Positions 26,621-34,995 of a stretch of DNA of 64,000 bases are shown here, piece after piece (the first letter of the stretch is position 1; every line of letters starts with the position of its first letter). Position numbers and translations under genes: made by a program. This DNA comes from Amycolatopsis solani (GTDB lineage: Bacteria > Actinomycetota > Actinomycetes > Mycobacteriales > Pseudonocardiaceae): contig NZ_JAWQJT010000003.1 in NCBI RefSeq assembly GCF_033441515.1, positions 558,001-622,000 on the forward strand. The letters are read 5' to 3'. The notes below the pieces were generated by a model. That model saw only the letters and a program-made list of their open reading frames with translations, was not told the DNA's origin and did no database searches.

Positions 26621-26881
26621 ATGAAGAGGGGCAAGGTGTTCGTGGGCGTGCTGTCGCTCACCGCCGGACTCGTGTCGCTCGGCACGGGGACGGCGTCGGC
26701 AACGGACGGTTGTGTGACCACGAAAGTCACCTATGCACCCAGTGGCTGGGTGCAGCGCGTCACCGTCGCGAACACGTGTGACCATTCGTTGTTCACTGTG
26801 GACAGTCACCCGTTCGACGGCAGCTTCGACAAGCGCAGCCCCGGTGTCGCGGAGCTCAAGCCCAACCACTCCTGCCACTAG
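26621..26881 (+). CDS. Small secreted two-disulfide-type protein
   Basis: An 86-residue exported protein. A signal peptide ends near residue 27 ('TASA') and the mature part is about 59 residues with three cysteines (in 'GCV', 'TCD' and 'SCH'). A GGGAGGAG ribosome binding site precedes the ATG. It is the first of three small secreted proteins in a row; no family was recognised. Confidence 0.68.
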   Translation: MKRGKVFVGVLSLTAGLVSLGTGTASATDGCVTTKVTYAPSGWVQRVTVANTCDHSLFTVDSHPFDGSFDKRSPGVAELKPNHSCH

Positions 26882-26914
26882 AAATCCGAACGGCGATCCA
26901 CGGAGGGACCGAAA

Positions 26915-27232
26915 ATGAGGTCGACGAGGACACGAGCGTCCGCTGCCGCGGCAGGGGTGGTCGCTCTGGCGATGAGCACGACGCCGGCGGTGAGCGCCGA
27001 ACCGTTCACGGAAGCGCCGTCCCTGAGCGCGGGGGTGCTGACCTGCGGCTACCACGAGACGGTCGAGGAGAGTTTCTACAACCACTGCACCAGCGACGGT
27101 TCCAGTGTCTGGATCCGCGTCGAGATGCACCACGGAATCAAAGGCAAGGACGTGTGTGCCCACCCGGGCGAGAACCGGCTCGGCTACACCGCTTGGGTCG
27201 CCTACGCCTGGTACAAGGGGACGCTGTGCTGA
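26915..27232 (+). CDS. Small secreted Cys-rich protein, DUF6355-like (copy A)
   Basis: A 105-residue exported protein. The signal peptide ends near 'VSAE' (about residue 29). The mature domain has four cysteines and aromatic landmarks: 'CGYHETVEES', 'FYNHCTSDGSSVWIRVE', 'VCAHPGENRLGY' and a closing 'AWYKGTLC'. This matches the DUF6355 type as I remember it. It is followed by a paralogue whose start overlaps it by seven bases, so they are translated together. Function unknown. Confidence 0.75.
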   Translation: MRSTRTRASAAAAGVVALAMSTTPAVSAEPFTEAPSLSAGVLTCGYHETVEESFYNHCTSDGSSVWIRVEMHHGIKGKDVCAHPGENRLGYTAWVAYAWYKGTLC

Positions 27233-27519
27233 CGCCCGGGAAGCGTGCGCTCATCGGGTCGATCGCCGCGGTCTTCGCCGTTCTCGCGATCGGCGCGGAA
27301 GGGTCGGCGAAGTCCGAAGCGGAGCAGTGCGGCTTCTGGGAGGGCGGCCCCTCGGCGTTCTACACCCACTGCACCTCCGACGGATCGCACATCCAGATCC
27401 GCGTCGAACGGGAGAACGGCCTGCCCGGGTACAACGACTGCGCCTACCCGAACCGCAACTACCTCGGCTTCGCTTCACAGATCAAGTTTGCGTGGTACAC
27501 CGGGCGGTCGTGTCCCTAG
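27226..27519 (+). CDS. Small secreted Cys-rich protein, DUF6355-like (copy B)
   Basis: A 97-residue exported paralogue of the preceding gene. It shares 'FYTHCTSDGSHIQIRVE', the 'C-A-x-P-x-x-N' segment and the closing 'AWYTGRSC', but the signal peptide is unrelated. GTG 27226 lies inside the end of copy A and is preceded by AAGGGG. Tandem duplication followed by divergence is evident; the function is unknown. Confidence 0.75.
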   Translation: MLTPGKRALIGSIAAVFAVLAIGAEGSAKSEAEQCGFWEGGPSAFYTHCTSDGSHIQIRVERENGLPGYNDCAYPNRNYLGFASQIKFAWYTGRSCP

Positions 27520-27802
27520 TGCGCGTGGGAGCAGCGCAGCAAAGTCGCCTTGGCGGTGGAGAGCACCATCCGGATCCGGGGGCCGATGTCGCCCCAGATC
27601 TCGCTCGCCGGCCGGCCCGTGACGACAACAGGATGCTCACCGCGGTCCGCAGGCTCTGCGGCCAGCCCGCCGGTACGCCCAGCGGTGTCGACGTCCAATC
27701 CACCCGCGCCAGGTCGCCCCCGATCTCGGTGAATCCGGAACGGGTCCACGAAACCCTTGCCCGCCTGTCCCGCGCTGAAACACGAATAGCGTCTCGGCGC
27801 AC
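27516..27802 (-). pseudogene. Broken N-terminus of a PAS sensor protein (SpoIIE/kinase type)
   Basis: Two frames on the minus strand together give the start of a PAS sensor. One reads 'DLARVDWTSTPLGVPAGWPQ' and 'SLRTAVSILLSSR'; another reads 'GRPASEIWGDIGPRIRMVLS' then 'TAKAT'. In intact relatives about 40 residues separate the two blocks and hundreds of residues follow. Here the middle is deleted, the frame changes and a stop comes soon after. It is the left edge of a 1.1-kb region of gene debris. Confidence 0.6.
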
Positions 27803-27877
27803 TGTTTTTTCTCAGGCGACGGCTCTCAGCGGCTCGGTGTCCCCCTTGTTCTGCCGACCGCCAAGTGGACCTGCGTC

Positions 27878-28110
27878 ATGAACAGAGTCGACCCCTCCGG
27901 GCGCGTCGGTGACCGCCCCGTGCTCATGACACTCGGCTGGGCAGCAGGCGACGGCATCGCCGTCACCGCCGACGGGACCCACGTGCTCATCTTCCGCCGG
28001 GAAGACGGTTGCCCTGAAGCCGTGATCCGCCACGCCCGGGGCGCCATCCCCGCGAGCCTTCGCCGGCGATGCGACATCGGCCCGCGAGATCGCGGGCCGC
28101 CACCGTGCTC
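27878..28110 (+). pseudogene. AbrB/SpoVT-like protein fragment
   Basis: The frame reads 'VDPSGRVGDRPVLMTLGWAA', then 'GDGIAVTADGTHVLIFRRED' and 'AIPASLRRRCDIGPRDR'. This is the pattern of small actinomycete AbrB/MazE-like proteins (two swapped-hairpin units), but the similarity stops at 'GPRDR' and the frame runs on into reverse-strand transposase debris. It is therefore probably truncated by an insertion. Confidence 0.45.
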
Positions 28111-28139
28111 GGGTGTGCGGGCCGGGATGTGGTGCGGAC

Positions 28140-28640
28140 GGCAGCTGCGGTCGGCGGACGAACTTGGCGTCGATCTGCAGCTGGTGGCCGGGCGCTGCGC
28201 TCGTCTTCAGCAGGCCGAAGTGGTAGTGCTGCCGCAGGTGGATGACTTCTCGATCGCCTCGGATGGAGTGCTGGTCGGGCAGTGCAGCGGGGCGCGACGT
28301 CGCCGGCGGCAGCGGTCAGACATGCGCGTAGAAGAACTCCTCGGCCAGATCCGGTTGCAGCGCTCGACCTTACCGTTGTGGCGTGGGGTGTAGTGGGTGA
28401 TGCCGCGCGCGGCGGACGAACCCGATTGCCGTGGATGCGCCGGCCGCCGCCGGGGATCTGGCCGGTCTGACGCCCGTCGGATCGAGGAAGCGGCGCCGGT
28501 TCAGTCCCTGCTGCAGCAGGTGCCGGCCGACGGTCCGGATCGAGGTGGTGATGCCCTCGGCGGGGTGGTCGAGCATGCCGGCCTCACCATGACGACACTG
28601 GCGGTTGAGGCCCCGCCGGCTGTCGCCAACGTCATGACCC
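28140..28640 (-). mobile_element. Remnants of IS481-family transposase genes
   Basis: On the minus strand three IS481-like blocks are visible. From high to low coordinates: 'TVGRHLLQQGLNRRRFLDPT' near 28480-28550; 'YTPRHNGKVERCNR' near 28350-28395, which then needs a one-base shift to continue as LAEEFFYAHV; and 'LRQHYHFGLLKTS' plus 'APGHQLQIDAKFV' near 28155-28240. In intact transposases the third block precedes the second, so either two copies or a rearrangement is present. All are broken and no terminal inverted repeats were found. Confidence 0.6.
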
Positions 28641-28647
28641 GCAACAC

Positions 28648-29004
28648 CTAGCCCGGGATGGACATGAGTCGGTAGGCCACAGCCGACGTGTTCGCCACCT
28701 CCGTGACAACGGTACCCACGGAGTTCGCACACTCCGCATCTGCGAACAACTCGAGCACTTTGCTGTCGCCGTAACCACGCGCCGCAGACCGCGCGGTGGT
28801 GAACCCGAGGGTCGCCACCGCACGGCATCCACTGCCCGTAGGGACCGTTGCTTTCTTGCTCGTGAATCCCGCTCCGGAGAACAGGCAGAACCCGTAATCC
28901 TGGCAGTGCGCACTGACATCGGCCTGAGCCGGAGTTCCGGCCGAGACACTCAAAAGCACACAACCTGAAAACACAGCAACAATCGACATCGATTTGCACA
29001 CCAT
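28648..29004 (-). CDS. Secreted peptidase-inhibitor-I36/crystallin-like small protein
   Basis: A 118-residue exported protein. The signal peptide ends near 'AQAD' (about residue 30). The mature domain has 'CLFSGAGFTSKK' and 'LELFADAECANSVGTVVTEV', reminiscent of beta/gamma-crystallin folds and peptidase inhibitor family I36. A run of Gs serves as ribosome binding site before ATG 29004. It marks the outer left end of the biosynthetic region but need not belong to it. Confidence 0.65.
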   Translation of the reverse strand: MVCKSMSIVAVFSGCVLLSVSAGTPAQADVSAHCQDYGFCLFSGAGFTSKKATVPTGSGCRAVATLGFTTARSAARGYGDSKVLELFADAECANSVGTVVTEVANTSAVAYRLMSIPG

Positions 29005-29039
29005 GAACAAACCCCCCGATAACGGTACTGATGAGGAAT

Positions 29040-30299
29040 TCAGGTCGAAGCGGTCGCCGGGCCGACTTCCTTGACCCGCGTACCGAGTGGCGTGATCAGG
29101 AGCGCGGCCAGCAGGAAGACGGCCGCCAGCACACCCCAGCCGACCGTGCTCTGGCCGCCGGCCAGCCAAGCGAACAGCGCCGGCCCCAGCATCATGCTCA
29201 GGTCGAAGCCGGTGTTGAAGAACCCCTGGTACTGCCCGAGCGACTCCTCCGGCGCCAACGCGTAGACGAGCCCCCACGAGCCCGCCGTGTAGAACACTTC
29301 GCCCGCCACGATGGCCAGCGCCAGTACCACGACGGCGCCGACCGCCAGCGGCACCCCGGACGCCATTCCCGCCACGGGAAACATCACTGCCGCCACCGCG
29401 AACAGCACGCCACCGCGCCGTCCGGCACGAACCGACGTGCGCACGTCGTCGACCCCGCGGGAGGCAGGGATCTGGAGGACCACGATTCCGACGGTGTAGA
29501 TGGCCATCGCGACCGACACGATCCAGAGAGGAGCGTGCATCCGCGACGAAACCCACAACGGCAGGGCAATGGTGAGCATGGATTCGGAGAGCGTCAAGAT
29601 GCCGTTCAAGACGGTCAGCGCGGCGAACCGGACGTCTTTGACGACCTCGAACCGAGACCGTCCGGCCCGCTCGGCCGGCGGTTCACCAGCTTCTCGAGCC
29701 GGTACCGCCGCCCGTCCGGGCATCGACAGCCAGACCAGCAGGCCGGCCAAGACGAACGTGAGCGCTTCGGCCGCGAACCCGAACCGGAACGCCGTCTTCG
29801 AGCCGTCGGCCAGCACGAGTGCACCCAAGCCCAACCCGATCAGCATGGTGGAGTTGCTCAGGGACTTGACCACGGCGCGGTACCGGATCCGGCGTTCCTT
29901 GGGTACCGAACGCCCGATCAGCGCACCGATCACCGCCGCGCTCCCCCGACCACAAACCGTCAGCACACTCAGCAGGATCAGCGCGAGCCAGCCCGGAGCG
30001 AAGATGACGGCCGCGGTGGCCGCGCACATCGTCCACACCAGGACGGCGTACAGCCGGTGCCCGTCGACCCGGTCCGCGAGCGTTCCCATCACCGGCCCGG
30101 AGGCGATGCCGAGCAGCGCCGCGACGCTCATCCCGGCACCGTAGGCGACCGGGCTCAGGCCGAGATGCCGGATGCAGTACAAAGCGAGCAGTGAATACGA
30201 AAGGCCGGTGCCGAGATACAGCACCGCCAGTGCCACCGCCAGCATCCGCTCGCCACGGCCGTGCAGTTCATTGACGAATCTGGTGCGAGCCCCCTTCAT
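29040..30299 (-). CDS. MFS exporter at the end of the leftward RiPP operon
   Basis: A 419-residue major facilitator with 12 predicted helices. The loop 2-3 signature is 'GPVMGTLADRVDGHRL' (G-x-x-x-D-R-x-x-x-R/H). As the last gene of the leftward biosynthetic operon it may export the product. ATG 30299 lies seven bases after TATGAT with no ribosome binding site; ATG 30311 would overlap that hexamer. It is separated from the preceding oxygenase gene by 96 bp. Confidence 0.83.
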   Translation of the reverse strand: MKGARTRFVNELHGRGERMLAVALAVLYLGTGLSYSLLALYCIRHLGLSPVAYGAGMSVAALLGIASGPVMGTLADRVDGHRLYAVLVWTMCAATAAVIFAPGWLALILLSVLTVCGRGSAAVIGALIGRSVPKERRIRYRAVVKSLSNSTMLIGLGLGALVLADGSKTAFRFGFAAEALTFVLAGLLVWLSMPGRAAVPAREAGEPPAERAGRSRFEVVKDVRFAALTVLNGILTLSESMLTIALPLWVSSRMHAPLWIVSVAMAIYTVGIVVLQIPASRGVDDVRTSVRAGRRGGVLFAVAAVMFPVAGMASGVPLAVGAVVVLALAIVAGEVFYTAGSWGLVYALAPEESLGQYQGFFNTGFDLSMMLGPALFAWLAGGQSTVGWGVLAAVFLLAALLITPLGTRVKEVGPATAST

Positions 30300-30307
30300 A
30301 ACGGTGA

Positions 30308-30313
30308 TCATAG
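30308..30313 (-). promoter_or_regulatory. Putative -10 element of the MFS gene
   Basis: TATGAT on the minus strand, seven bases before ATG 30299. It suggests a leaderless internal promoter for the exporter. No good -35 is seen. Confidence 0.35.
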
Positions 30314-30395
30314 CGGGTTTCGTCCCGTGCCGAAGACACGCGCTATCGTCACATCGGCGGAATCGTCGACCCACGAACGGTGGTCTCGCCGCCCC

Positions 30396-31106
30396 TCATC
30401 GAACTCCAAGAGCTTCCGCCATCCTTTCTCGCGCGCTACGCGCGTTCGTTTCACGCACGTCCTTCGAAACGAACCCGGTGAGCGTGCACCGCAAGGATTC
30501 ACCGGCGGTTTCGTCCACGCGGTGGATCTGGTGGACGGTCTCCGCCTTCACCAGGACCAGCCGGTTCGGCCTGGGTGCGATGGCCACCGGGCTGATCGGG
30601 CACGCGTCGAGGAGTGCCTCCATGCGGGAGACGGGAGCGTCACTCGCGACCTCGCGCAGCTCCTCCGGATCCACGTCGAGCACCATGAGCTCGCCTCCCC
30701 ACGACGGACGCCAGGTCTCGTGCAGGAACACGATGAACTCACCCCGCCGCCCGTGGCCCGCGTCGTCGTGCCAGCCGAGCCGGCTCTTCGCGGGGTACTT
30801 CCAGAAGGTGAAGGCGATCCGGTTCCAGTCGACCTCGTGCTCGCCGTAGAACTCGCGCTCGCGGTGCACGGTCCGCACAAGCTCCTCGTAGACGGCGGGC
30901 CTGCCACCCACACCTACCGCGCACAGGTCGTCCCGGAACTGGATTCCCTTGGCCCGGAACGCCATTCCGTCCTCGGCAGGCGAAATCACGCTGTCCACCT
31001 GCGCGAAGTTCGCGCGGGAGAGCATGGTCCGCGCCGATGCCAGCTTCGCCTCGTCGAGAAAGCCGTCGATGACGACGAACCGCTTACCGCGTTGAGAGAC
31101 TTCCAT
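30396..31106 (-). CDS. 2-oxoglutarate/Fe(II)-dependent oxygenase
   Basis: A 236-residue dioxygenase of the prolyl-4-hydroxylase-like group. The iron ligands are H113 and D114 or D115 in 'GWHDDAG', with the distal His in 'VHQIHR' (H192 or H195), and Arg in 'ESLRCTLTGF' for 2-oxoglutarate. A 'WRPSWGGELMVLD' strand is characteristic. It likely hydroxylates a residue of the peptide or its acyl group. ATG 31106 has GGAGGG five bases upstream; the following gap to the MFS gene is 96 bp. Confidence 0.84.
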   Translation of the reverse strand: MEVSQRGKRFVVIDGFLDEAKLASARTMLSRANFAQVDSVISPAEDGMAFRAKGIQFRDDLCAVGVGGRPAVYEELVRTVHREREFYGEHEVDWNRIAFTFWKYPAKSRLGWHDDAGHGRRGEFIVFLHETWRPSWGGELMVLDVDPEELREVASDAPVSRMEALLDACPISPVAIAPRPNRLVLVKAETVHQIHRVDETAGESLRCTLTGFVSKDVRETNARSARERMAEALGVR

Positions 31107-31126
31107 TCCCACCCTCCGTGTTCTGC

Positions 31127-31142
31127 TTCCCGCTATCGGGAA
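31127..31142. other. Small palindrome inside the RiPP operon
   Basis: TTCCCG-CTAT-CGGGAA, a perfect palindrome with 6-bp arms, in the 45-bp gap between the ACP stop and the oxygenase start. It may be a weak mRNA hairpin or an operator. Confidence 0.35.
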
Positions 31143-31151
31143 CCGACAAGA

Positions 31152-31448
31152 TCAGGTCGTCGCGGACAGGGCCGCCGCCCAGCCGCTGACGCACCGGTGC
31201 TCCGGTTCGAGCAAGGCACGGTCGGGCAGCTCCGCGCCGGTGACCGCCTCCACTTTGCCGGCCAAGGCGATCCAGTCCAGGGACCCCAGTCCCAGGCGCG
31301 CGAAGTCCCGGCGGCGCAGGCTGGGGTTCTCGAGGATCTCTTCCACCGTCGCGACCGGGATTCCGAGCTCCCCGAACGCCTCGACGACCTGGGTCGCGAC
31401 CAGCAGTTCGTACTCGGCTCCCCGACGCTCCGCGTCATGCCCGGGCAC
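31152..31448 (-). CDS. Stand-alone acyl carrier protein
   Basis: A 98-residue carrier protein. The phosphopantetheine site lies in 'FARLGLGSLDWIALAGKVEA'; the Ser is present, but the usual Asp of DSL is Gly. The fold otherwise follows the four-helix ACP. GTG 31448 overlaps the end of the ligase gene by 14 bases and has AAGGA eight bases upstream. It should carry the acyl group activated by the ligase, to be passed to a GNAT enzyme. Confidence 0.78.
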   Translation of the reverse strand: MPGHDAERRGAEYELLVATQVVEAFGELGIPVATVEEILENPSLRRRDFARLGLGSLDWIALAGKVEAVTGAELPDRALLEPEHRCVSGWAAALSATT

Positions 31449-32751
31449 CGGCGTTGTCCTTCCGCACCAGGTCGATCATCGCGTCGCGGTCAGGCTTGCC
31501 GAGCGTGTTCGCCGGCAGGCGCTCGCACCTCACCAGGCGCGGCACGGGTGCGCCGGCGCGCTCCAGCCGATCCGCCAAGGTTGCCTCGACGCCCGGGGAT
31601 CCCGCCACCACGACGAAGAAGTCTTCGATCTCCGGCGTCGGGTTGCGCGGGACAGCGAGGAAGTGCACGTCGTCGACGCCCGGAACGGAACGCAGCGCCG
31701 CATCGAGCTCGGACACGTCGACGAACCGGCCGTTGAGCCGGAGCGGACCGCGGGTCCGTTCGACGAAACGCACGACGCCGTCCCGTTCCCGCCGGACGAC
31801 GTCTCCGGTCCACCACTCGTGCGTGCTCTGCTCCCCGCCGCCGAGGTATCCCTGAACCGGGGCCGCCAGCCGCAGCACGAGCTCACCGGTTTCGCCGGTG
31901 TCCGGGCGGAGCACCTCGACACCCGGCAGAGGGCGTCCGATCCCGTCGGTGCCGCAGAACGTCCCGCCCGTCTCGGACGAGCCGTACCCGCGAAGCAGTG
32001 AAACCCCGAACCTCTCCCGGAACACTCGATCGAGTTCTTCGGGGACACGACCGGCGCCTGCGATCGCTGCCCGCAGCCCGCGTTCCCCCCGTCGCGGCGC
32101 GTCGACGAGGAGGCGGGCCAACGGCGGCGTGGCCGCCAGCACCGAAACGGCACCCGAATCGATCCGGCGGCTCAGGGAACCGATGCCCGCCAACGGCGTC
32201 ACCTCGACGCTGCTGCCGTTGACGAGCGCACTCACCGCGACACCCCAACCCAAGGAATGCGCCAGGGGGATCGGCACGGCGACACGATCTCCGGGAACCA
32301 GCGACAGACCGACGCGATAACCTTCCGCCTCGACCACCAAGCTCCCGACACCCCGCTTGACCAGCTTCGGCCGGCCGGTAGTCCCCGAACTCAGGTGGAG
32401 CACCGCGGTGCCGGTCAGGTCGAAGGCCGGCGCGTCCGACGTCCTCGGCGCCACCTGCAGGTCCGGCCGCACGTGGCACGCGTCGCGGGGGGCCGACGAG
32501 TCACCCGGGCTCACCGACACCGGGAGGGGCACCGGGACCGCGTCCAGCCGCCAGGCGGCCACCGCGGCGAGCAGCAGGTCCCGGCCCTGCAGTCCGCGGA
32601 GAACAACCGGGTCCCCCGGCCGGACGCCCGCCGCGGCCAGCCGGTCGCCGACTTCCTCGAAGCGGGATTCACGCTCTTCCAGCGGCACCCCGTCGATCTC
32701 CGCTCCTTGCGCGAGGATCAAGCCCGCGAGCCCTTGGCGCTCACCGCTCAT
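31435..32751 (-). CDS. Acyl-AMP ligase (adenylate-forming)
   Basis: A 438-residue ANL-superfamily enzyme. Core motifs are A3 'LHLSSGTTGRPKLVKRG', A5 'GYGSSETGG', A7 'WWTGDVV' and A10 'NTLGKPDRDAM' with the catalytic Lys. At this length it resembles compact acyl/aryl-CoA or ACP ligases rather than NRPS A domains. It probably activates a carboxylic acid and loads the adjacent ACP. ATG 32751 overlaps the stop of the radical SAM gene (ATGA). Confidence 0.87.
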   Translation of the reverse strand: MSGERQGLAGLILAQGAEIDGVPLEERESRFEEVGDRLAAAGVRPGDPVVLRGLQGRDLLLAAVAAWRLDAVPVPLPVSVSPGDSSAPRDACHVRPDLQVAPRTSDAPAFDLTGTAVLHLSSGTTGRPKLVKRGVGSLVVEAEGYRVGLSLVPGDRVAVPIPLAHSLGWGVAVSALVNGSSVEVTPLAGIGSLSRRIDSGAVSVLAATPPLARLLVDAPRRGERGLRAAIAGAGRVPEELDRVFRERFGVSLLRGYGSSETGGTFCGTDGIGRPLPGVEVLRPDTGETGELVLRLAAPVQGYLGGGEQSTHEWWTGDVVRRERDGVVRFVERTRGPLRLNGRFVDVSELDAALRSVPGVDDVHFLAVPRNPTPEIEDFFVVVAGSPGVEATLADRLERAGAPVPRLVRCERLPANTLGKPDRDAMIDLVRKDNAGARA

Positions 32752-33749
32752 CGTGACGCCGCCGGTACCGCGTCGTCCAGGAACACCGAGCCGCGGACCT
32801 CCAGCCCCGCCGCCCGGACGAGCTCTTGGACGTGCTGCATCTTCACCACGAAGCGGTCCTTGCCGTAGATCAGGTAGCGGTGCCGGTCGGAGTCGCCCGT
32901 GAAGTTCACCGTCATGACGTTGGCGCCCGCCGCGAGCCCGCGTGACTGCCCGCCCGTGCTGGTCTTCTCCAGCGCGCTCACCGAGGGGATGAGCAGCTCG
33001 GGGTAGCTGATCCGAAGACAAGCCAGCACGTTGAGCGCCAGGTCGACGGACCCCGGGAGCCGCAGCTGCAACGGGGTGTCCGGGGCCGGCACGAACGGGC
33101 TCACGCTGCACATGTGGACACCGAGCTCGCCGGCCAGCTCGATGTCGTCCACCACGCTGTCCAAGCTTTGCCCAGGCAGGTCGGAGATGAGGCCGGTCCC
33201 GACCTTGTAACCCAGGTCCAGCAGGTCCCGCAGACAGCGCAGCCGTTCGTCGAGGCTCTCGTGGCGAAGCTCCCGGTGGAGCCGGGGGTCGCTGGTCTCG
33301 TGCTTCAGGATGTAGCTGGTCGCTCCGGCCTCGCGCAGGCGCGCGTACTGGTCCTTCCGCATGTTTCCCAGGTTGAGCAACACTTCGGCGCGGCCGCCGA
33401 ACAGCTCCTTGATCCGGGGAACGGCTTCCTCGACGGCCGCCAGCTCCCGCGGCGTTTCCCCGCCTTGCAGGAGGATGATGTCGATGCCGGCGTCCTTGAT
33501 CCGGACAGCTCGCTCCAGGATCTCGTCGGCGCTCATGAAGTAGCGGTCGTTGCCGCGGGTGTTGTCCCGGCGCATGGGGCAGTAGTCGCAGTTCACCCGG
33601 CAAACGTTCGTCACTTCGATGACACCGCGAAGCACTACGGTGGCACCGAAAGACTCTTCGCGAGCCTGCCTGGCCCGGGCGAACACCTCCTCTTGCTCGG
33701 GGCCTCGGGCCAGCAGCATGGCGCGAATTTCAGATCGGGTGAGCGGCAT
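32748..33749 (-). CDS. Radical SAM enzyme, BioB/HydE/PylB-like
   Basis: A 333-residue radical SAM protein with the CX3CX2C cluster motif at C50, C54 and C57 ('CRVNCDYC') and the BioB-type barrel. Other landmarks are 'LLQGGETP', 'SYILKHETSDPRLH' and 'KVGTGLISDLPGQS', close to HydE/PylB relatives. A second cluster as in BioB is not obvious. It could rearrange or functionalise an amino acid or the acyl substrate. It overlaps the hydrolase gene by 20 bp upstream and the ligase by 4 bp downstream. Confidence 0.85.
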   Translation of the reverse strand: MPLTRSEIRAMLLARGPEQEEVFARARQAREESFGATVVLRGVIEVTNVCRVNCDYCPMRRDNTRGNDRYFMSADEILERAVRIKDAGIDIILLQGGETPRELAAVEEAVPRIKELFGGRAEVLLNLGNMRKDQYARLREAGATSYILKHETSDPRLHRELRHESLDERLRCLRDLLDLGYKVGTGLISDLPGQSLDSVVDDIELAGELGVHMCSVSPFVPAPDTPLQLRLPGSVDLALNVLACLRISYPELLIPSVSALEKTSTGGQSRGLAAGANVMTVNFTGDSDRHRYLIYGKDRFVVKMQHVQELVRAAGLEVRGSVFLDDAVPAASR

Positions 33750-34995
33750 CGTCCCTCGCTTCTGTGTCGGATGGGGTGTGGGCGGTGGTCCGTGGCACCG
33801 CGAAGGAGACGACCTGCTCGGCGATGAGCGCGGGGTCGGCCGTTTCCTTGAACGAGGCGACGACGGTCGCCAGGTCCGGCTCGAACCGGACCGTCGACGT
33901 CACCCCGTTGACGGACACCTCGATCTTGTCCCCCGGGGCCGCCCACTCGGTGCTCAGGTAGAGCGTCACCGTGGCGGCACGTGCCACCTCGATGACGACT
34001 CGCCCCGGTGTCCTCCGATGGGCGCGCACCTCGCCCGCCTCGCTCGGACCGATCCCGCCGAGCCGGACCCAGAACGCGCGTCCGTGCCGGTCCTCGTCGG
34101 CTCGGTGCCGGACCTCCACCGGTGAGCCGGTCCGCCGCCGTCTCGTCAGCCACTGCTCCAACCGGCGGTGGAGCGGCATCCCGTCGTCCAGCCCGAGGGT
34201 CTCGAGCCCGTGCCGGCCGCCTCTCACCTCGGCGTACTCCAGCTCCTGGTGCCCCAGCTCTCGCAGTTCGGCCACGGATCGGCGGTCGAAGTGCGGAGGG
34301 ATCTGCTCGTCTTCGCTGCCGTGAACGACGAACAACGGCAGCGGGCGCAGGTTCGGCACGAGCGCGCGGCTGCGCCGGTCCGTCCCGAACATCTCCCACA
34401 TCGAGAGCGCGCCGTTGATCGGCACCGCCGCGGCGAAGTGCGGCCAGAACCGCATGCCCAGGTTCCACGTCGCCAAGCCACCCATCGACACCCCGGCGAC
34501 GACGCACCGGTCGGGATCGACGCCGAGTTCGGTCCGGGCCCACCGCAGGGCGGCGAGCGCCAGGTCTCCGCTCCGGAGGTCCCAGCTCGGCTTGGCGAAC
34601 CGGTTGCCGAAGATGCCCGCCATGTCCAGGCCGTTCCCGGTGCGCGGCGGCACCCGCGCCGTCGGGCAGATCACAGCGGATCCGACGCGGTCGCCGAGGG
34701 TCGTGAACTGCGGGAGCACCTGCTTTCCGGAGCCGCCGGCGCCGTGGAGGACCACCAGCGCACCGAGCTGCCCGGGGCGGGCGCCGGCCGGCACGTGGAT
34801 CGCCGCGGAGGTGCTACGGCCGTGTCCGTCGACCAGGTCCACAGCGGACGGGTACGACTTTCGCCCGGTTTTCTCCCACTGCGAGAGCAGCCCTCGCAAC
34901 GCGACCGGGCCGACGCCTTCGCGCCGCAGCACCGACAGTGCCGTACCGACATCGGCCTCGGCGCACAATGCCCGCGCTTCTCCGGAGCTCAGCAT
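33730..34995 (-). CDS. Two-domain alpha/beta-hydrolase (PHB-depolymerase/Lpqc-like)
   Basis: A 421-residue protein with an esterase-type hydrolase in residues 60-300: oxyanion 'VVLHGAGGSGK', nucleophile 'VAGVSMGGLATWNLG', acid in 'VHGSEDEQIPP' and catalytic His in 'RGGRHGLET'. A second, beta-rich domain (about 310-400) has no recognised family. It might release, cleave or proofread an acyl or peptide intermediate. Its ATG at 34995 shares one base with the stop of the GNAT gene. Confidence 0.82.
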   Translation of the reverse strand: MLSSGEARALCAEADVGTALSVLRREGVGPVALRGLLSQWEKTGRKSYPSAVDLVDGHGRSTSAAIHVPAGARPGQLGALVVLHGAGGSGKQVLPQFTTLGDRVGSAVICPTARVPPRTGNGLDMAGIFGNRFAKPSWDLRSGDLALAALRWARTELGVDPDRCVVAGVSMGGLATWNLGMRFWPHFAAAVPINGALSMWEMFGTDRRSRALVPNLRPLPLFVVHGSEDEQIPPHFDRRSVAELRELGHQELEYAEVRGGRHGLETLGLDDGMPLHRRLEQWLTRRRRTGSPVEVRHRADEDRHGRAFWVRLGGIGPSEAGEVRAHRRTPGRVVIEVARAATVTLYLSTEWAAPGDKIEVSVNGVTSTVRFEPDLATVVASFKETADPALIAEQVVSFAVPRTTAHTPSDTEARDDAAHPI

